Below, piece by piece: positions 1 to 5,091 of a DNA stretch of 5,690 nucleotides. The position numbers and the translations under genes are program-made. The notes beneath the pieces are model-generated. The model was given only the letters and a program-made list of their open reading frames with translations, made no database searches and was not told the DNA's origin. The stretch is from positions 1-5,690 of the forward strand of contig JACRBR010000200.1 in NCBI GenBank assembly GCA_016213125.1. The letters are read 5' to 3'. The stretch is from Chloroflexota bacterium. Lineage in GTDB: Bacteria > Chloroflexota > Dehalococcoidia > DSTF01 > JACRBR01. The first letter of the stretch is position 1. Each line of letters starts with the position of its first letter.

Positions 1-3
1 CCC

Positions 4-573
4 GTGCTCAAGCGCTTGTCGTTCACGCCAAGAAAGGCGTGGTTCCAGTTCTCGCTGGCGAAAGGCACACCATCGCCGAAGATGCTGCCCGCGCGGACGA
101 TCACGTACCGCCATGGCGGCGTGACCGATCTCGACGACCTCCTCGCCATCGACCGCGAAGCCTTCCCTGACACGCCCATCACCCGCGATGGCATGCTCAA
201 GCTCATCGAGGACAACGGTCGCGTATTGATCGCGCACCAGAAGGGGGCGCCCGTCGGCTTCGCGCTCTACGATCACGACGACCAAGGCACCGGCTACCTG
301 CGGACGCTGACCGTGCGCGAGTCCGCGCGCGGTCAGGGCATTGGCGCCAACCTTACGCTCCGCTTGGCGAAGACGGTCTTCGGCGAGGGCGCCACGCGCC
401 TCGATCTACGCACGGACGACGACAATGGCACCGCCATCCGGCTCTACAACTGGCTCGGCTTCAAGCACGTCGCCTCCGGACGCGACTACGAGCGCCCCGC
501 CGACCCGAAGGTCATCGAGCGCCTCCGCAAGGAAGGCGAGGGTACCTTCATCAAGTTCGGCGGCTGGCGCTAA
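4..573 (+). CDS. GNAT-family N-acetyltransferase (5' end uncertain)
   Basis: A GCN5-related acetyltransferase, which transfers acetyl from acetyl-CoA to an amine on a small molecule or protein; the substrate cannot be read from sequence. Numbering from the GTG at 4 (189 aa), the fold starts near residue 33. The acetyl-CoA pyrophosphate-binding loop is seen as LTVRESARGQGIG (residues 102-114), and the motif-B region as NGTAIRLYNWLGF (141-153), where the Tyr is the usual general-acid position in RimI-like members. The first 30 residues are basic and not part of the domain. An in-frame ATG at 82 would give a 163-residue protein of typical single-domain length, but it has no good ribosome binding site. 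The frame is also open to the left window edge, so the true start may lie outside. It ends with TAA at 571-573, and the next gene has its own promoter, so the two are probably not co-transcribed. Family assignment is firm; substrate is unknown. Confidence 0.85.
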   Translation: MLKRLSFTPRKAWFQFSLAKGTPSPKMLPARTITYRHGGVTDLDDLLAIDREAFPDTPITRDGMLKLIEDNGRVLIAHQKGAPVGFALYDHDDQGTGYLRTLTVRESARGQGIGANLTLRLAKTVFGEGATRLDLRTDDDNGTAIRLYNWLGFKHVASGRDYERPADPKVIERLRKEGEGTFIKFGGWR

Positions 574-589
574 CTTCTCGCCAGAAGTT
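572..589 (+). repeat. Small perfect hairpin after the acetyltransferase stop
   Basis: AACTTCT and AGAAGTT form a 7-bp perfect inverted repeat around the 4-base loop CGCC, overlapping the TAA stop codon. No T-run follows, so it is a poor intrinsic terminator. It may be a 3'-end stabilising hairpin or an operator just upstream of the galactosidase promoter at 610. Confidence 0.35.
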
Positions 590-609
590 CCGAACGTGAT
601 CTGGCGCGC

Positions 610-638
610 TTGGACTTCCCGCGCGTCTCGCCTAGAAT
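610..638 (+). promoter_or_regulatory. Sigma70-type promoter for the alpha-galactosidase
   Basis: -35 TTGGAC (610-615), a 17-bp spacer and -10 TAGAAT (633-638, five of six consensus bases). Predicted transcription start is near 645, giving a 5' UTR of about 120 bases before the ATG at 765. Nothing in that UTR matches a riboswitch I know. This is a prediction from consensus only. Confidence 0.5.
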
Positions 639-764
639 CCCGAGCCATACTCTTGCGTGGCGCGGACCCGGCCGTGGCCATCGCCGAGCAAGGCCAAACT
701 GCAAAACGAATTCTTGGAATAGCTTCAAAACCGGCCAAGCGGGCACGAAACGCGGGGCGAAAAC

Positions 765-3107
765 ATGCCTGAATCAGTCTCTTCGGGCCTGGGCCGGAAC
801 GGACCCTGGCTCCAGAACCGGTGGCTGCGCGTCGAGTCACGCCAGGACGACGGCACGATCTCGCCCGTCGCGCTCGCGGGCGCTTTCCGCCCCACGGAGC
901 GCGCCGCCGCCTACGTCGAGTTCGCCGGCGAGAATCCGCTGCTGTTCGAGCGCTGCGACTACGACCTGCAGCCCCACGAGGACGCGCTCGGCAAGGGGCG
1001 CAGACTGTCCCTGGTCAGTACGCTCCCGCGGCAGGGCGCCGCCCTCCGCCGCGAAGTCGTCCTCTACGATGACCATCCGTTTCTCGTGACGCGGCTCGGC
1101 GTCACCGACCGTCGCTCACAGCCAGCGCCTCTGGCCGTGCTCCACGCCTTCGCCACACGCGACGAGGGTCGCGGGCGTCTGCAACTCACGGCGGCACCCG
1201 CCGACTGGCGCTTCTATCGCAACGGCTGGATGTCCTGGGCCCCAACCATGTCGTTCGGCGGCGCGGAGCGTGACGCCCGCAGCGGCCCGCCCATCCATTC
1301 GCCCGAGCAGGCTCAGACCGAACCCGGGCGCTTCGCCGCCGATGACGTCGGCGTCCTGTACGACCCCACCGCGGGGCGCGCGCTGCTCGCGGGCGCCGTC
1401 TCGGCTCGTGACTTCATCTCGCAGGTGTACGCCGATGCCCCCGCTCGCCTCATCGACGCGCGCAACCTCTGCGACGCGATTCCCATCGCTCCCGGCGAGA
1501 CCGCGTGGTCCGAATGGTTCCTGGTCGATCTCGTCGGGCACCCCAACGACCAGCTTGCCCGCTACGGCGATGCCCTCGGCCGCATGATGGGCGCCCGCGT
1601 GCCGGAGAAGACGCCCTCTGGCTGGTGCTCCTGGTACTACTTCTACACCACGGTGGCCGAGGATGACGTCGTCCGGAACCTCCGCTTCCTCGAACAGCAC
1701 CGGCGCGAGCTACCCGTCGAGACGGTGCAGATCGACGACGGCTACCAGGCCGATATCGGCGACTGGCTCACGGTCAACGAGAAGTTCCCCCGTGGCATGC
1801 AGTGGCTCGCCTCCGAGATCAAGCGCGCCGGCTACATGCCCGGTCTGTGGCTCGCGCCGTTCCTCCTCGCCGGCTCGTCGAAGACATTCGCCGAACATCC
1901 GGACTTCGTAACCCGCAACGACGACGGCACGCCCTCCCTCGCCATCCACAACTGGGAGCGCCAGAACTACGGCCTCGACGCCACACATCCCGGCGCGCTT
2001 ACATGGCTCGAGGACCTCTTCCGGCAGGTCTGCGACGGCTGGGGCTACGACTACGTGAAGATCGACTTCCTCTACGGCGCCGCCCTCGCCGGCCGCCGTC
2101 ACGACCCCGCCGCCACCCGCATCCGCGCCTACCGCGCCGCGCTCGGCGCCGTCCGCCGCGGCGTTGGCCACCACCGCTTCATCCTCGGCTGCGGCTCCCT
2201 CATGGCCCCGTCCGTCGGTTACTTCGACGGCAACCGCATCGGCCCCGACTGCGCACCCTTCTGGCGCTTCCTCACGCGCGAGGAGCGCGAAAGCCCGACG
2301 CCGAAGCCCCGCGGCCCCAACGACGCCCTCAGCTCGGAGAGCGCCATGCGCAACACCATCAACCGCTGGTGGATGCACAACCGGCTTTGGGCCAACGACC
2401 CCGACTGCCTCCTCGTGCGCGGCGACCGCACGAAGATGACCCTGGACGAAACCCGCACCATGGCCACCGTGATCGGCCTCTCGGGTGGGATGCTGCTGTC
2501 GAGCGACGATCTCGATCAGCTCCAGCCCGACCGCCTGGACCTCATCTCGCTCACGCTGCCGACGCTACCGAAATCCGCCATTCCAATGGACCTCATGCAG
2601 CGCGACATGCCGGAGCGCTTCGAAGCTGCGTACGATCGCGACTTCGATCCGGTCCGTCTCGTCGGGCTGTTCAACTTCGACGATGTGACCCGCGATCTCA
2701 CGCTCGAGCTGCCTGACGGTGACTGGCATGTGTTCGAGCTCTGGGACGAGCGCTATCGCGGTGTCTGCTCCGGCAGCCTCACCTTCGACCTCGTCGCGCC
2801 GCACGCCGCCCGCCTCGTCGCCCTCCGCCCCGCTGACGGCCGTCCGCGTCTGGTCGGCGCGACGGCGCACGTCGGCCTAGGCGTGCTCGACGTCACGGCC
2901 CAGACGTTCGATCCGGTGTCCGGCGAGCTGCGCCTGGCGCTCGATCTCGCCGGCCGCCGCCACCGCCGTATCTTCGTCGCCGGCGGCGAGGCCGCTTCGG
3001 CGACGCTTGGCGGACGCGCCGTGAGCGTCGGTCGCAGCAGCGGAGCCGCGTTCGTGGAGGTCGATGTCGATACGCCGTCCGAGCTAGTCATAACCTTCTC
3101 GTCATAA
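765..3107 (+). CDS. Alpha-galactosidase, glycoside hydrolase family GH36
   Basis: A cytoplasmic retaining exo-glycosidase predicted to release terminal alpha-1,6-galactose from melibiose, raffinose-type sugars or galactomannan fragments. The 780 residues have no signal peptide. Three parts are visible: an N-terminal beta-sandwich (about 1-270, with the family's NGWMSW segment at 153-158), a TIM barrel (about 280-600) and a C-terminal beta domain (about 610-780). In the barrel are GWCSWYYFY (286-294), QIDDGYQ (322-328), the strand YDYVKIDF carrying the likely nucleophile Asp434, and RIGPDCAPFW (491-500) carrying the likely acid/base Asp495. NRLWANDPDCLLVR (539-552) is another conserved block. 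The RIGPD form resembles the Thermotoga-type subgroup rather than enzymes with a Cys/Gly-rich acid/base loop. ATG 765 follows a weak GGGG ribosome binding site at 754-757. No sugar transporter or regulator lies beside it, so it appears monocistronic. Family and catalytic residues are well supported; the exact substrate is inference, and other alpha-galactoside-acting GH36 activities remain possible. Confidence 0.93.
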   Translation: MPESVSSGLGRNGPWLQNRWLRVESRQDDGTISPVALAGAFRPTERAAAYVEFAGENPLLFERCDYDLQPHEDALGKGRRLSLVSTLPRQGAALRREVVLYDDHPFLVTRLGVTDRRSQPAPLAVLHAFATRDEGRGRLQLTAAPADWRFYRNGWMSWAPTMSFGGAERDARSGPPIHSPEQAQTEPGRFAADDVGVLYDPTAGRALLAGAVSARDFISQVYADAPARLIDARNLCDAIPIAPGETAWSEWFLVDLVGHPNDQLARYGDALGRMMGARVPEKTPSGWCSWYYFYTTVAEDDVVRNLRFLEQHRRELPVETVQIDDGYQADIGDWLTVNEKFPRGMQWLASEIKRAGYMPGLWLAPFLLAGSSKTFAEHPDFVTRNDDGTPSLAIHNWERQNYGLDATHPGALTWLEDLFRQVCDGWGYDYVKIDFLYGAALAGRRHDPAATRIRAYRAALGAVRRGVGHHRFILGCGSLMAPSVGYFDGNRIGPDCAPFWRFLTREERESPTPKPRGPNDALSSESAMRNTINRWWMHNRLWANDPDCLLVRGDRTKMTLDETRTMATVIGLSGGMLLSSDDLDQLQPDRLDLISLTLPTLPKSAIPMDLMQRDMPERFEAAYDRDFDPVRLVGLFNFDDVTRDLTLELPDGDWHVFELWDERYRGVCSGSLTFDLVAPHAARLVALRPADGRPRLVGATAHVGLGVLDVTAQTFDPVSGELRLALDLAGRRHRRIFVAGGEAASATLGGRAVSVGRSSGAAFVEVDVDTPSELVITFSS

Positions 3108-3147
3108 GAGCTGTCACTAAACGGTCAAGGCCAGAAAATTCCCGGAC

Positions 3148-3160
3148 GATTCTCGGCGCC
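3148..3160 (+). repeat. 13-mer GATTCTCGGCGCC, copy 1
   Basis: An exact 13-base match to 5027-5039. Both copies lie on the same strand just upstream of a perfect TTGACA -35 box, here with a 17-base gap. The position suits an activator site or shared promoter-upstream element. The 12-base tail end is GC-rich, but a chance exact match in such equivalent positions is unlikely. Confidence 0.5.
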
Positions 3161-3177
3161 CCGAATCTGCGCCAGCT

Positions 3178-3206
3178 TTGACATCGATCGACGCCGGAGG
3201 TAGGCT
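3178..3206 (+). promoter_or_regulatory. Sigma70-type promoter driving the c-di-AMP riboswitch
   Basis: Perfect -35 TTGACA (3178-3183), an exact 17-bp spacer and -10 TAGGCT (3201-3206, matching the key T, A and final T). Predicted start is about 3213, roughly a dozen bases before the riboswitch P1 stem, which is the expected spacing for a dedicated riboswitch promoter. Confidence 0.6.
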
Positions 3207-3223
3207 GCATCCACAACCGAATA

Positions 3224-3340
3224 GAGCCGAACCCGCGACATAAATGCGGGACGGGGGACCCAGACGCAGGGGTGAATGTCGCCGAAGGGCGGCTAGGCGA
3301 ACTCTCTCGAGCCGAACCCGACAGCTAACCCCGTAGGCAT
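3224..3340 (+). promoter_or_regulatory. c-di-AMP riboswitch aptamer (ydaO/yuaA type)
   Basis: The aptamer senses cyclic di-AMP, the second messenger tied to cell-wall and potassium/osmotic homeostasis. Conserved blocks appear in the family's order: GCCGAACCCGC (3226-3236), a helix CCCGC/GCGGG (3232-3236 with 3246-3250), ACGGGGGACCCA (3251-3262), GGGGTGAAT (3269-3277), GGCTAGGCGAACTCTCT (3291-3307), then GCCGAACCCGACAGCTAACC (3311-3330) and the closing GTAGGC (3333-3338). P1 pairs GCC 3226-3228 with GGC 3336-3338. Strand is unambiguous because the asymmetric blocks read only in the plus direction. A promoter lies upstream and an intrinsic terminator 20 bases downstream, so the cassette looks functional. 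What is missing is a gene: the next coding region on this strand starts about 1.45 kb away, and the carboxypeptidase between them is on the opposite strand. No alternative RNA class fits. Confidence 0.93.
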
Positions 3341-3358
3341 AAGAGGGAGAAGGCACGA

Positions 3359-3397
3359 CCGCCAAGGGCCAGCCTTCGGCGGATTTTCTTTCTCTTC
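3359..3397 (+). terminator. Intrinsic terminator of the riboswitch expression platform
   Basis: CCGCCAAGG (3359-3367) pairs with CCTT-C-GGCGG (3373-3382, one bulged C) around the loop GCCAG, followed by the T-rich tail TTTTCTTTCTCTTC (3384-3397). The purine tract AAGAGGGAGAA (3341-3351) can also pair with the pyrimidine tail 3386-3396 (11 bp, two G-U), extending the structure. The aptamer's closing strand CCGTAGGC (3331-3338) can instead pair with GCCTTCGG (3372-3379; 7 of 8 positions), giving an antiterminator. P1 formation and antitermination are therefore mutually exclusive, as in a ligand-OFF switch. Confidence 0.75.
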
Positions 3398-3423
3398 GAT
3401 ATCAGCCTCCTCCTCCTCCAACG

Positions 3424-3469
3424 GCAAGAAGCCTCCGAGAAATCGGAGGCTTCTTGCTTTGTGCTTCCA
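3424..3469 (+). terminator. Perfect 15-bp GAAA-loop hairpin, probable second terminator
   Basis: GCAAGAAGCCTCCGA (3424-3438) and its exact complement (3443-3457) enclose a GAAA (GNRA) tetraloop. TTTGTGCTT follows on the plus strand, a moderate U-tract. On the minus strand the base after the stem begins a G/A-rich run with no T-tract, so it should act mainly on plus-strand transcripts, that is, on RNA reading through from the riboswitch. It could also serve as a 3' stabilising hairpin for the carboxypeptidase mRNA. Confidence 0.6.
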
Positions 3470-3486
3470 GGGGCCAAGAATCAGAG

Positions 3487-3506
3487 CGCGGGCTCTTCAG
3501 CCCGCG
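3487..3506. repeat. Palindromic hairpin, 8-bp stem
   Basis: CGCGGGCT and AGCCCGCG surround the loop CTTC. The hairpin is followed three bases later by another (3509-3525). On the minus strand both lie just past the carboxypeptidase stop, where they may protect or end that mRNA, although no T-run accompanies them. The form resembles dispersed REP-like intergenic hairpins. Confidence 0.5.
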
Positions 3507-3508
3507 GG

Positions 3509-3525
3509 GTTGCGCCCGGCGCAAC
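3509..3525. repeat. Palindromic hairpin, 7-bp stem
   Basis: GTTGCGC and GCGCAAC are separated by CCG. It is the second member of a hairpin pair in the 3' flank of the carboxypeptidase gene. No T-tract is visible on either strand. Confidence 0.45.
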
Positions 3526-3526
3526 T

Positions 3527-3554
3527 CTGTCCACTGTCCGCTGTGAACTGTCAG
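3527..3554 (+). repeat. Four imperfect heptamer tandem repeats (CTGTNNN)
   Basis: The units CTGTCCA, CTGTCCG, CTGTGAA and CTGTCAG run head to tail with exact 7-base periodicity, ending six bases before the carboxypeptidase stop codon (minus strand). The CTGT core is constant and the last three bases vary. This is a low-copy tandem repeat in the gene's 3' flank with no evident function. Confidence 0.6.
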
Positions 3555-3559
3555 CTAAC

Positions 3560-4537
3560 TCACGGGCACGCCGACGGCTTCGAGAACGCCCAGTCCAGCA
3601 CCCGCTCCGCGTCCGTATACCGGTCCTGGCTCCGCATCAGCGAGGCGATGATCCGCCGCCCACCGCGCGTCGCCGAGGCCACGATCGTCTGCTGCGCCTC
3701 TTCCGTGTACCCGATCTTCGCCCCGTCGGCACCCTCGTACTTGGTCAGGAACTCATTCCCGTTCCACACTGGTGGACCGTCCCACCGCGGCTGCCACGAG
3801 ATCGATGCGACGATCTGCAGCAGCGTCTCGTTCTGCATCACATACCGGGCCAGTATCGCCATGTCGTACGCGCTCGAGTACAACCCGTCCTCGGTGAGCC
3901 CGTGTGGATTCGTGAAGTGCGTGTCCTCGAGGCCCAGGGACTCCACCTTCTCGTTCATCAGCTCGACGAACTGCTCCTCCGAGCCCCCGACACCCTCCGC
4001 GATGGCGATCGCGGCGTCGTTTCCCGACGGCAGCAACAAGCCGTACAACAAGTCGAGGAGCGACAGCTCCATACCCGGGCGCAGCCCCATCACCGTCGAG
4101 CCCGTCTCGTCGTTCAGTTTCGCCCCATCCACGTCAGACGTGATCATCGTGTTCGGCTTCGCGCGGTCCAGCGCCACCGCCGCCGTCATCAGCTTCGTCA
4201 GGCTCGCCGGCGGCAGGTGCAGCCGCTCGTCGCGCCCGAACATGAGCGCCCCGCACCCGGCGTCGATCACCGCGATCGAGCGGGCGCTGACATAAGGAAA
4301 GTCCGGTGGTTCGGTCGGTGTCGCTTCTGGAGTCGAGCTCGTCCCCAACACGCCGCTCGCCGGTTTGGTCGTGGAATCAGCCGCCGCGGACGACGCGCAC
4401 GCCGTCGGGCACTTCGGCAGATGCCCGTCGAGGATCGCGCCGGTGAGCCAGCCCGCAGACAACGCGAGCGCGATCAGCCCCAGCGCGATGACTGCCGCAC
4501 CCACCCCGCCCAGGGTTGTGCGGGAAGCATCGTTCAT
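3560..4537 (-). CDS. Membrane-anchored D-Ala-D-Ala carboxypeptidase (peptidase S11, DacA/PBP5-like)
   Basis: A serine DD-carboxypeptidase predicted to trim the terminal D-Ala from peptidoglycan pentapeptides outside the membrane, limiting cross-linking. The 325-residue product has an N-terminal hydrophobic segment (about 12-34), most likely an uncleaved anchor, then a Ser/Thr/Pro-rich linker (about 44-80) and the S11 domain. Active-site motifs are SLTK (112-115; nucleophile Ser112, base Lys115), SGN (171-173) and KIG (274-276), where the family consensus is KTG. FTNPHGL (208-214) is another S11 hallmark. The C-terminal PBP5 beta domain is absent. ATG 4537 is chosen because it precedes the anchor directly; there is no ribosome binding site, and a -10 box lies only 8 bases away, fitting leaderless translation. 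The gene converges on the plus-strand c-di-AMP riboswitch, whose read-through RNA would be antisense to it. Family is firm; the exact substrate and any beta-lactamase-like alternative are less certain. Confidence 0.93.
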   Translation of the reverse strand: MNDASRTTLGGVGAAVIALGLIALALSAGWLTGAILDGHLPKCPTACASSAAADSTTKPASGVLGTSSTPEATPTEPPDFPYVSARSIAVIDAGCGALMFGRDERLHLPPASLTKLMTAAVALDRAKPNTMITSDVDGAKLNDETGSTVMGLRPGMELSLLDLLYGLLLPSGNDAAIAIAEGVGGSEEQFVELMNEKVESLGLEDTHFTNPHGLTEDGLYSSAYDMAILARYVMQNETLLQIVASISWQPRWDGPPVWNGNEFLTKYEGADGAKIGYTEEAQQTIVASATRGGRRIIASLMRSQDRYTDAERVLDWAFSKPSACP

Positions 4538-4545
4538 TGAGGCCG

Positions 4546-4574
4546 AGTATACCCGCGCCCAGCTTCACTGACTA
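4546..4574 (-). promoter_or_regulatory. Promoter giving a leaderless carboxypeptidase mRNA
   Basis: On the minus strand, -35 TAGTCA (4574-4569, four of six consensus bases), a 17-bp spacer and -10 TATACT (4551-4546, five of six). Only 8 bases separate the -10 box from ATG 4537, so transcription should start at or within a base or two of the A. The lack of any Shine-Dalgarno sequence agrees. Confidence 0.55.
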
Positions 4575-4582
4575 CGCATCTC

Positions 4583-4598
4583 GATCATAAATGTGATC
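4583..4598. promoter_or_regulatory. Inverted repeat upstream of the carboxypeptidase promoter, possible operator
   Basis: GATCA and TGATC flank the AT-rich centre TAAATG, in an otherwise GC-rich context, nine bases upstream of the -35 box of the minus-strand promoter. The form resembles a dimeric regulator site (a CRP/FNR-like TGTGATC half is present), but arms of five bases are short and this may be chance. Confidence 0.25.
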
Positions 4599-4654
4599 AG
4601 TTCTTTCGATGCCACCCATCACCCAGATCGATCACATCAATGACCGCATCGTAG

Positions 4655-4674
4655 GGGCACGCCGCGGCGTGCCC
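4655..4674. repeat. Perfect 20-bp GC-rich palindrome
   Basis: GGGCACGCCGCGGCGTGCCC equals its own reverse complement. No T-run follows, so it is not a standard terminator. It sits 26 bases before a second hairpin (4701-4722) in the spacer between the divergent carboxypeptidase and small-protein genes, and looks like a REP-type dispersed element. Confidence 0.65.
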
Positions 4675-4680
4675 GCCAGC

Positions 4681-4735
4681 GCAGTGATACGGGGATGGTG
4701 GCACAGCCGCCCCCGGCTGTGCGCGGCAGTGATAC
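4681..4735. repeat. Hairpin repeat (copy 1) bounded by 10-bp direct repeats
   Basis: GCACAGCCG (4701-4709) and CGGCTGTGC (4714-4722) form a 9-bp stem with a CCCC loop. The hairpin with its flanks (4699-4724) matches 5245-5270 at 25 of 26 positions. This copy is bounded by identical direct repeats GCAGTGATAC at 4681-4690 and 4726-4735, as a target-site duplication around a 35-bp insertion would look. It is too small to encode a transposase and would have to be mobilised in trans. Confidence 0.6.
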
Positions 4736-4760
4736 TTCAGTGCAGCAACGCAAGGGCGAT

Positions 4761-4792
4761 ACTGCCTCTAACACGGTACGCACGGAGGCAGT
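4761..4792 (+). promoter_or_regulatory. Hairpin sequestering the ribosome binding site of the small gene
   Basis: ACTGCCTC (4761-4768) is the exact complement of GAGGCAGT (4785-4792), with an additional T4769-G4784 pair and a 14-base loop. The 3' arm contains all of the GGAGG Shine-Dalgarno (4784-4788) used by the TTG start at 4795. Translation should be low unless the stem is opened by protein, temperature or coupled events. The trigger is not evident. Confidence 0.5.
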
Positions 4793-4794
4793 CT

Positions 4795-5007
4795 TTGAAG
4801 CAGCCATATCTCACGGTCTACGACTACGGCATGGGTGGCGTCTGGACATATGTCTTGGCGGAGTCCCGCGAACAAATCGAGGCTCGCCTGCCCGACCTAG
4901 ACCTTGTCGCGGAAGCTCCAGGATGGATGACCCTGGAGATGAAAGGTCAGTTGAGGATGGTGGACATCGACGATGACGACCGCTTCCTCAATTCGCTGCG
5001 ACGGTAG
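4795..5007 (+). CDS. Conserved-looking small protein of unknown function (70 aa)
   Basis: I do not recognise a named family. The start chosen is TTG 4795, which has a strong GGAGG at 4784-4788 with six bases of spacing. The same frame is open back to an ATG at 4609, but that extension is a translation of the palindromic repeats and gives no protein-like sequence. The 70-residue product is acidic and soluble, with no signal peptide or membrane segment. The N-terminal half has an aromatic, beta-like stretch, YLTVYDYGMGGVWTYVLAES (residues 5-24), followed by an amphipathic helix EQIEARLPDL, a PGWMT turn near 43-47 and an acidic DIDDDDRF near 57-64. The overall look is a small alpha/beta fold, possibly a single-chain regulatory or toxin-antitoxin-like protein, but nothing demonstrates that. 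It is followed by the panD promoter region. The protein-like character of the chain supports a real gene; function is unknown. Confidence 0.65.
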   Translation: MKQPYLTVYDYGMGGVWTYVLAESREQIEARLPDLDLVAEAPGWMTLEMKGQLRMVDIDDDDRFLNSLRR

Positions 5008-5026
5008 GCAGCTTAGCGGGTGGCGG

Positions 5027-5039
5027 GATTCTCGGCGCC
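5027..5039 (+). repeat. 13-mer GATTCTCGGCGCC, copy 2
   Basis: Identical to 3148-3160 and placed 16 bases upstream of the TTGACA of the panD leader promoter (17 bases in the other copy). See copy 1 for the interpretation. Confidence 0.5.
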
Positions 5040-5055
5040 ATTTGACGCTCCCCAT

Positions 5056-5085
5056 TTGACACGCCCGCCACCTTGGCCCTATCGT
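5056..5085 (+). promoter_or_regulatory. Sigma70-type promoter for the panD leader
   Basis: Perfect -35 TTGACA (5056-5061), an 18-bp spacer and -10 TATCGT (5080-5085, four of six). Predicted start is about 5092, giving a 5' UTR of roughly 220 bases. A second TTGACG at 5042-5047 has no matching -10 box. Confidence 0.55.
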
Positions 5086-5091
5086 GAATTC

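Noticed and set aside
1802..2716. 304-codon plus-strand frame inside the alpha-galactosidase, and similar frames elsewhere in the gene
   Set aside because: Arg/Pro/His-rich shadow of the real frame, which carries all GH36 motifs.
3117..3365. 82-codon minus-strand frame across the riboswitch
   Set aside because: It is the complement of the conserved riboswitch and its promoter, with no domain and no ribosome binding site.
3459..4540. Long plus-strand open frames (starting at 3459 and 3461) after the riboswitch that could have been its target gene
   Set aside because: They lie entirely antisense to the carboxypeptidase, whose minus-strand frame has all S11 motifs. The plus-strand translations are Arg/Ser/Pro-rich with no recognisable domain, typical of GC-rich shadow frames.
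4655..4722. Possible CRISPR or tandem array formed by the palindromes upstream of the small gene
   Set aside because: The two hairpins differ in sequence and there are no regularly spaced spacers or cas genes.
4609..4794. N-terminal extension of the small gene to ATG 4609
   Set aside because: It reads straight through two palindromic repeats and yields peptide typical of translated hairpins. The TTG at 4795 has a well-spaced GGAGG, and the protein-like sequence begins there.
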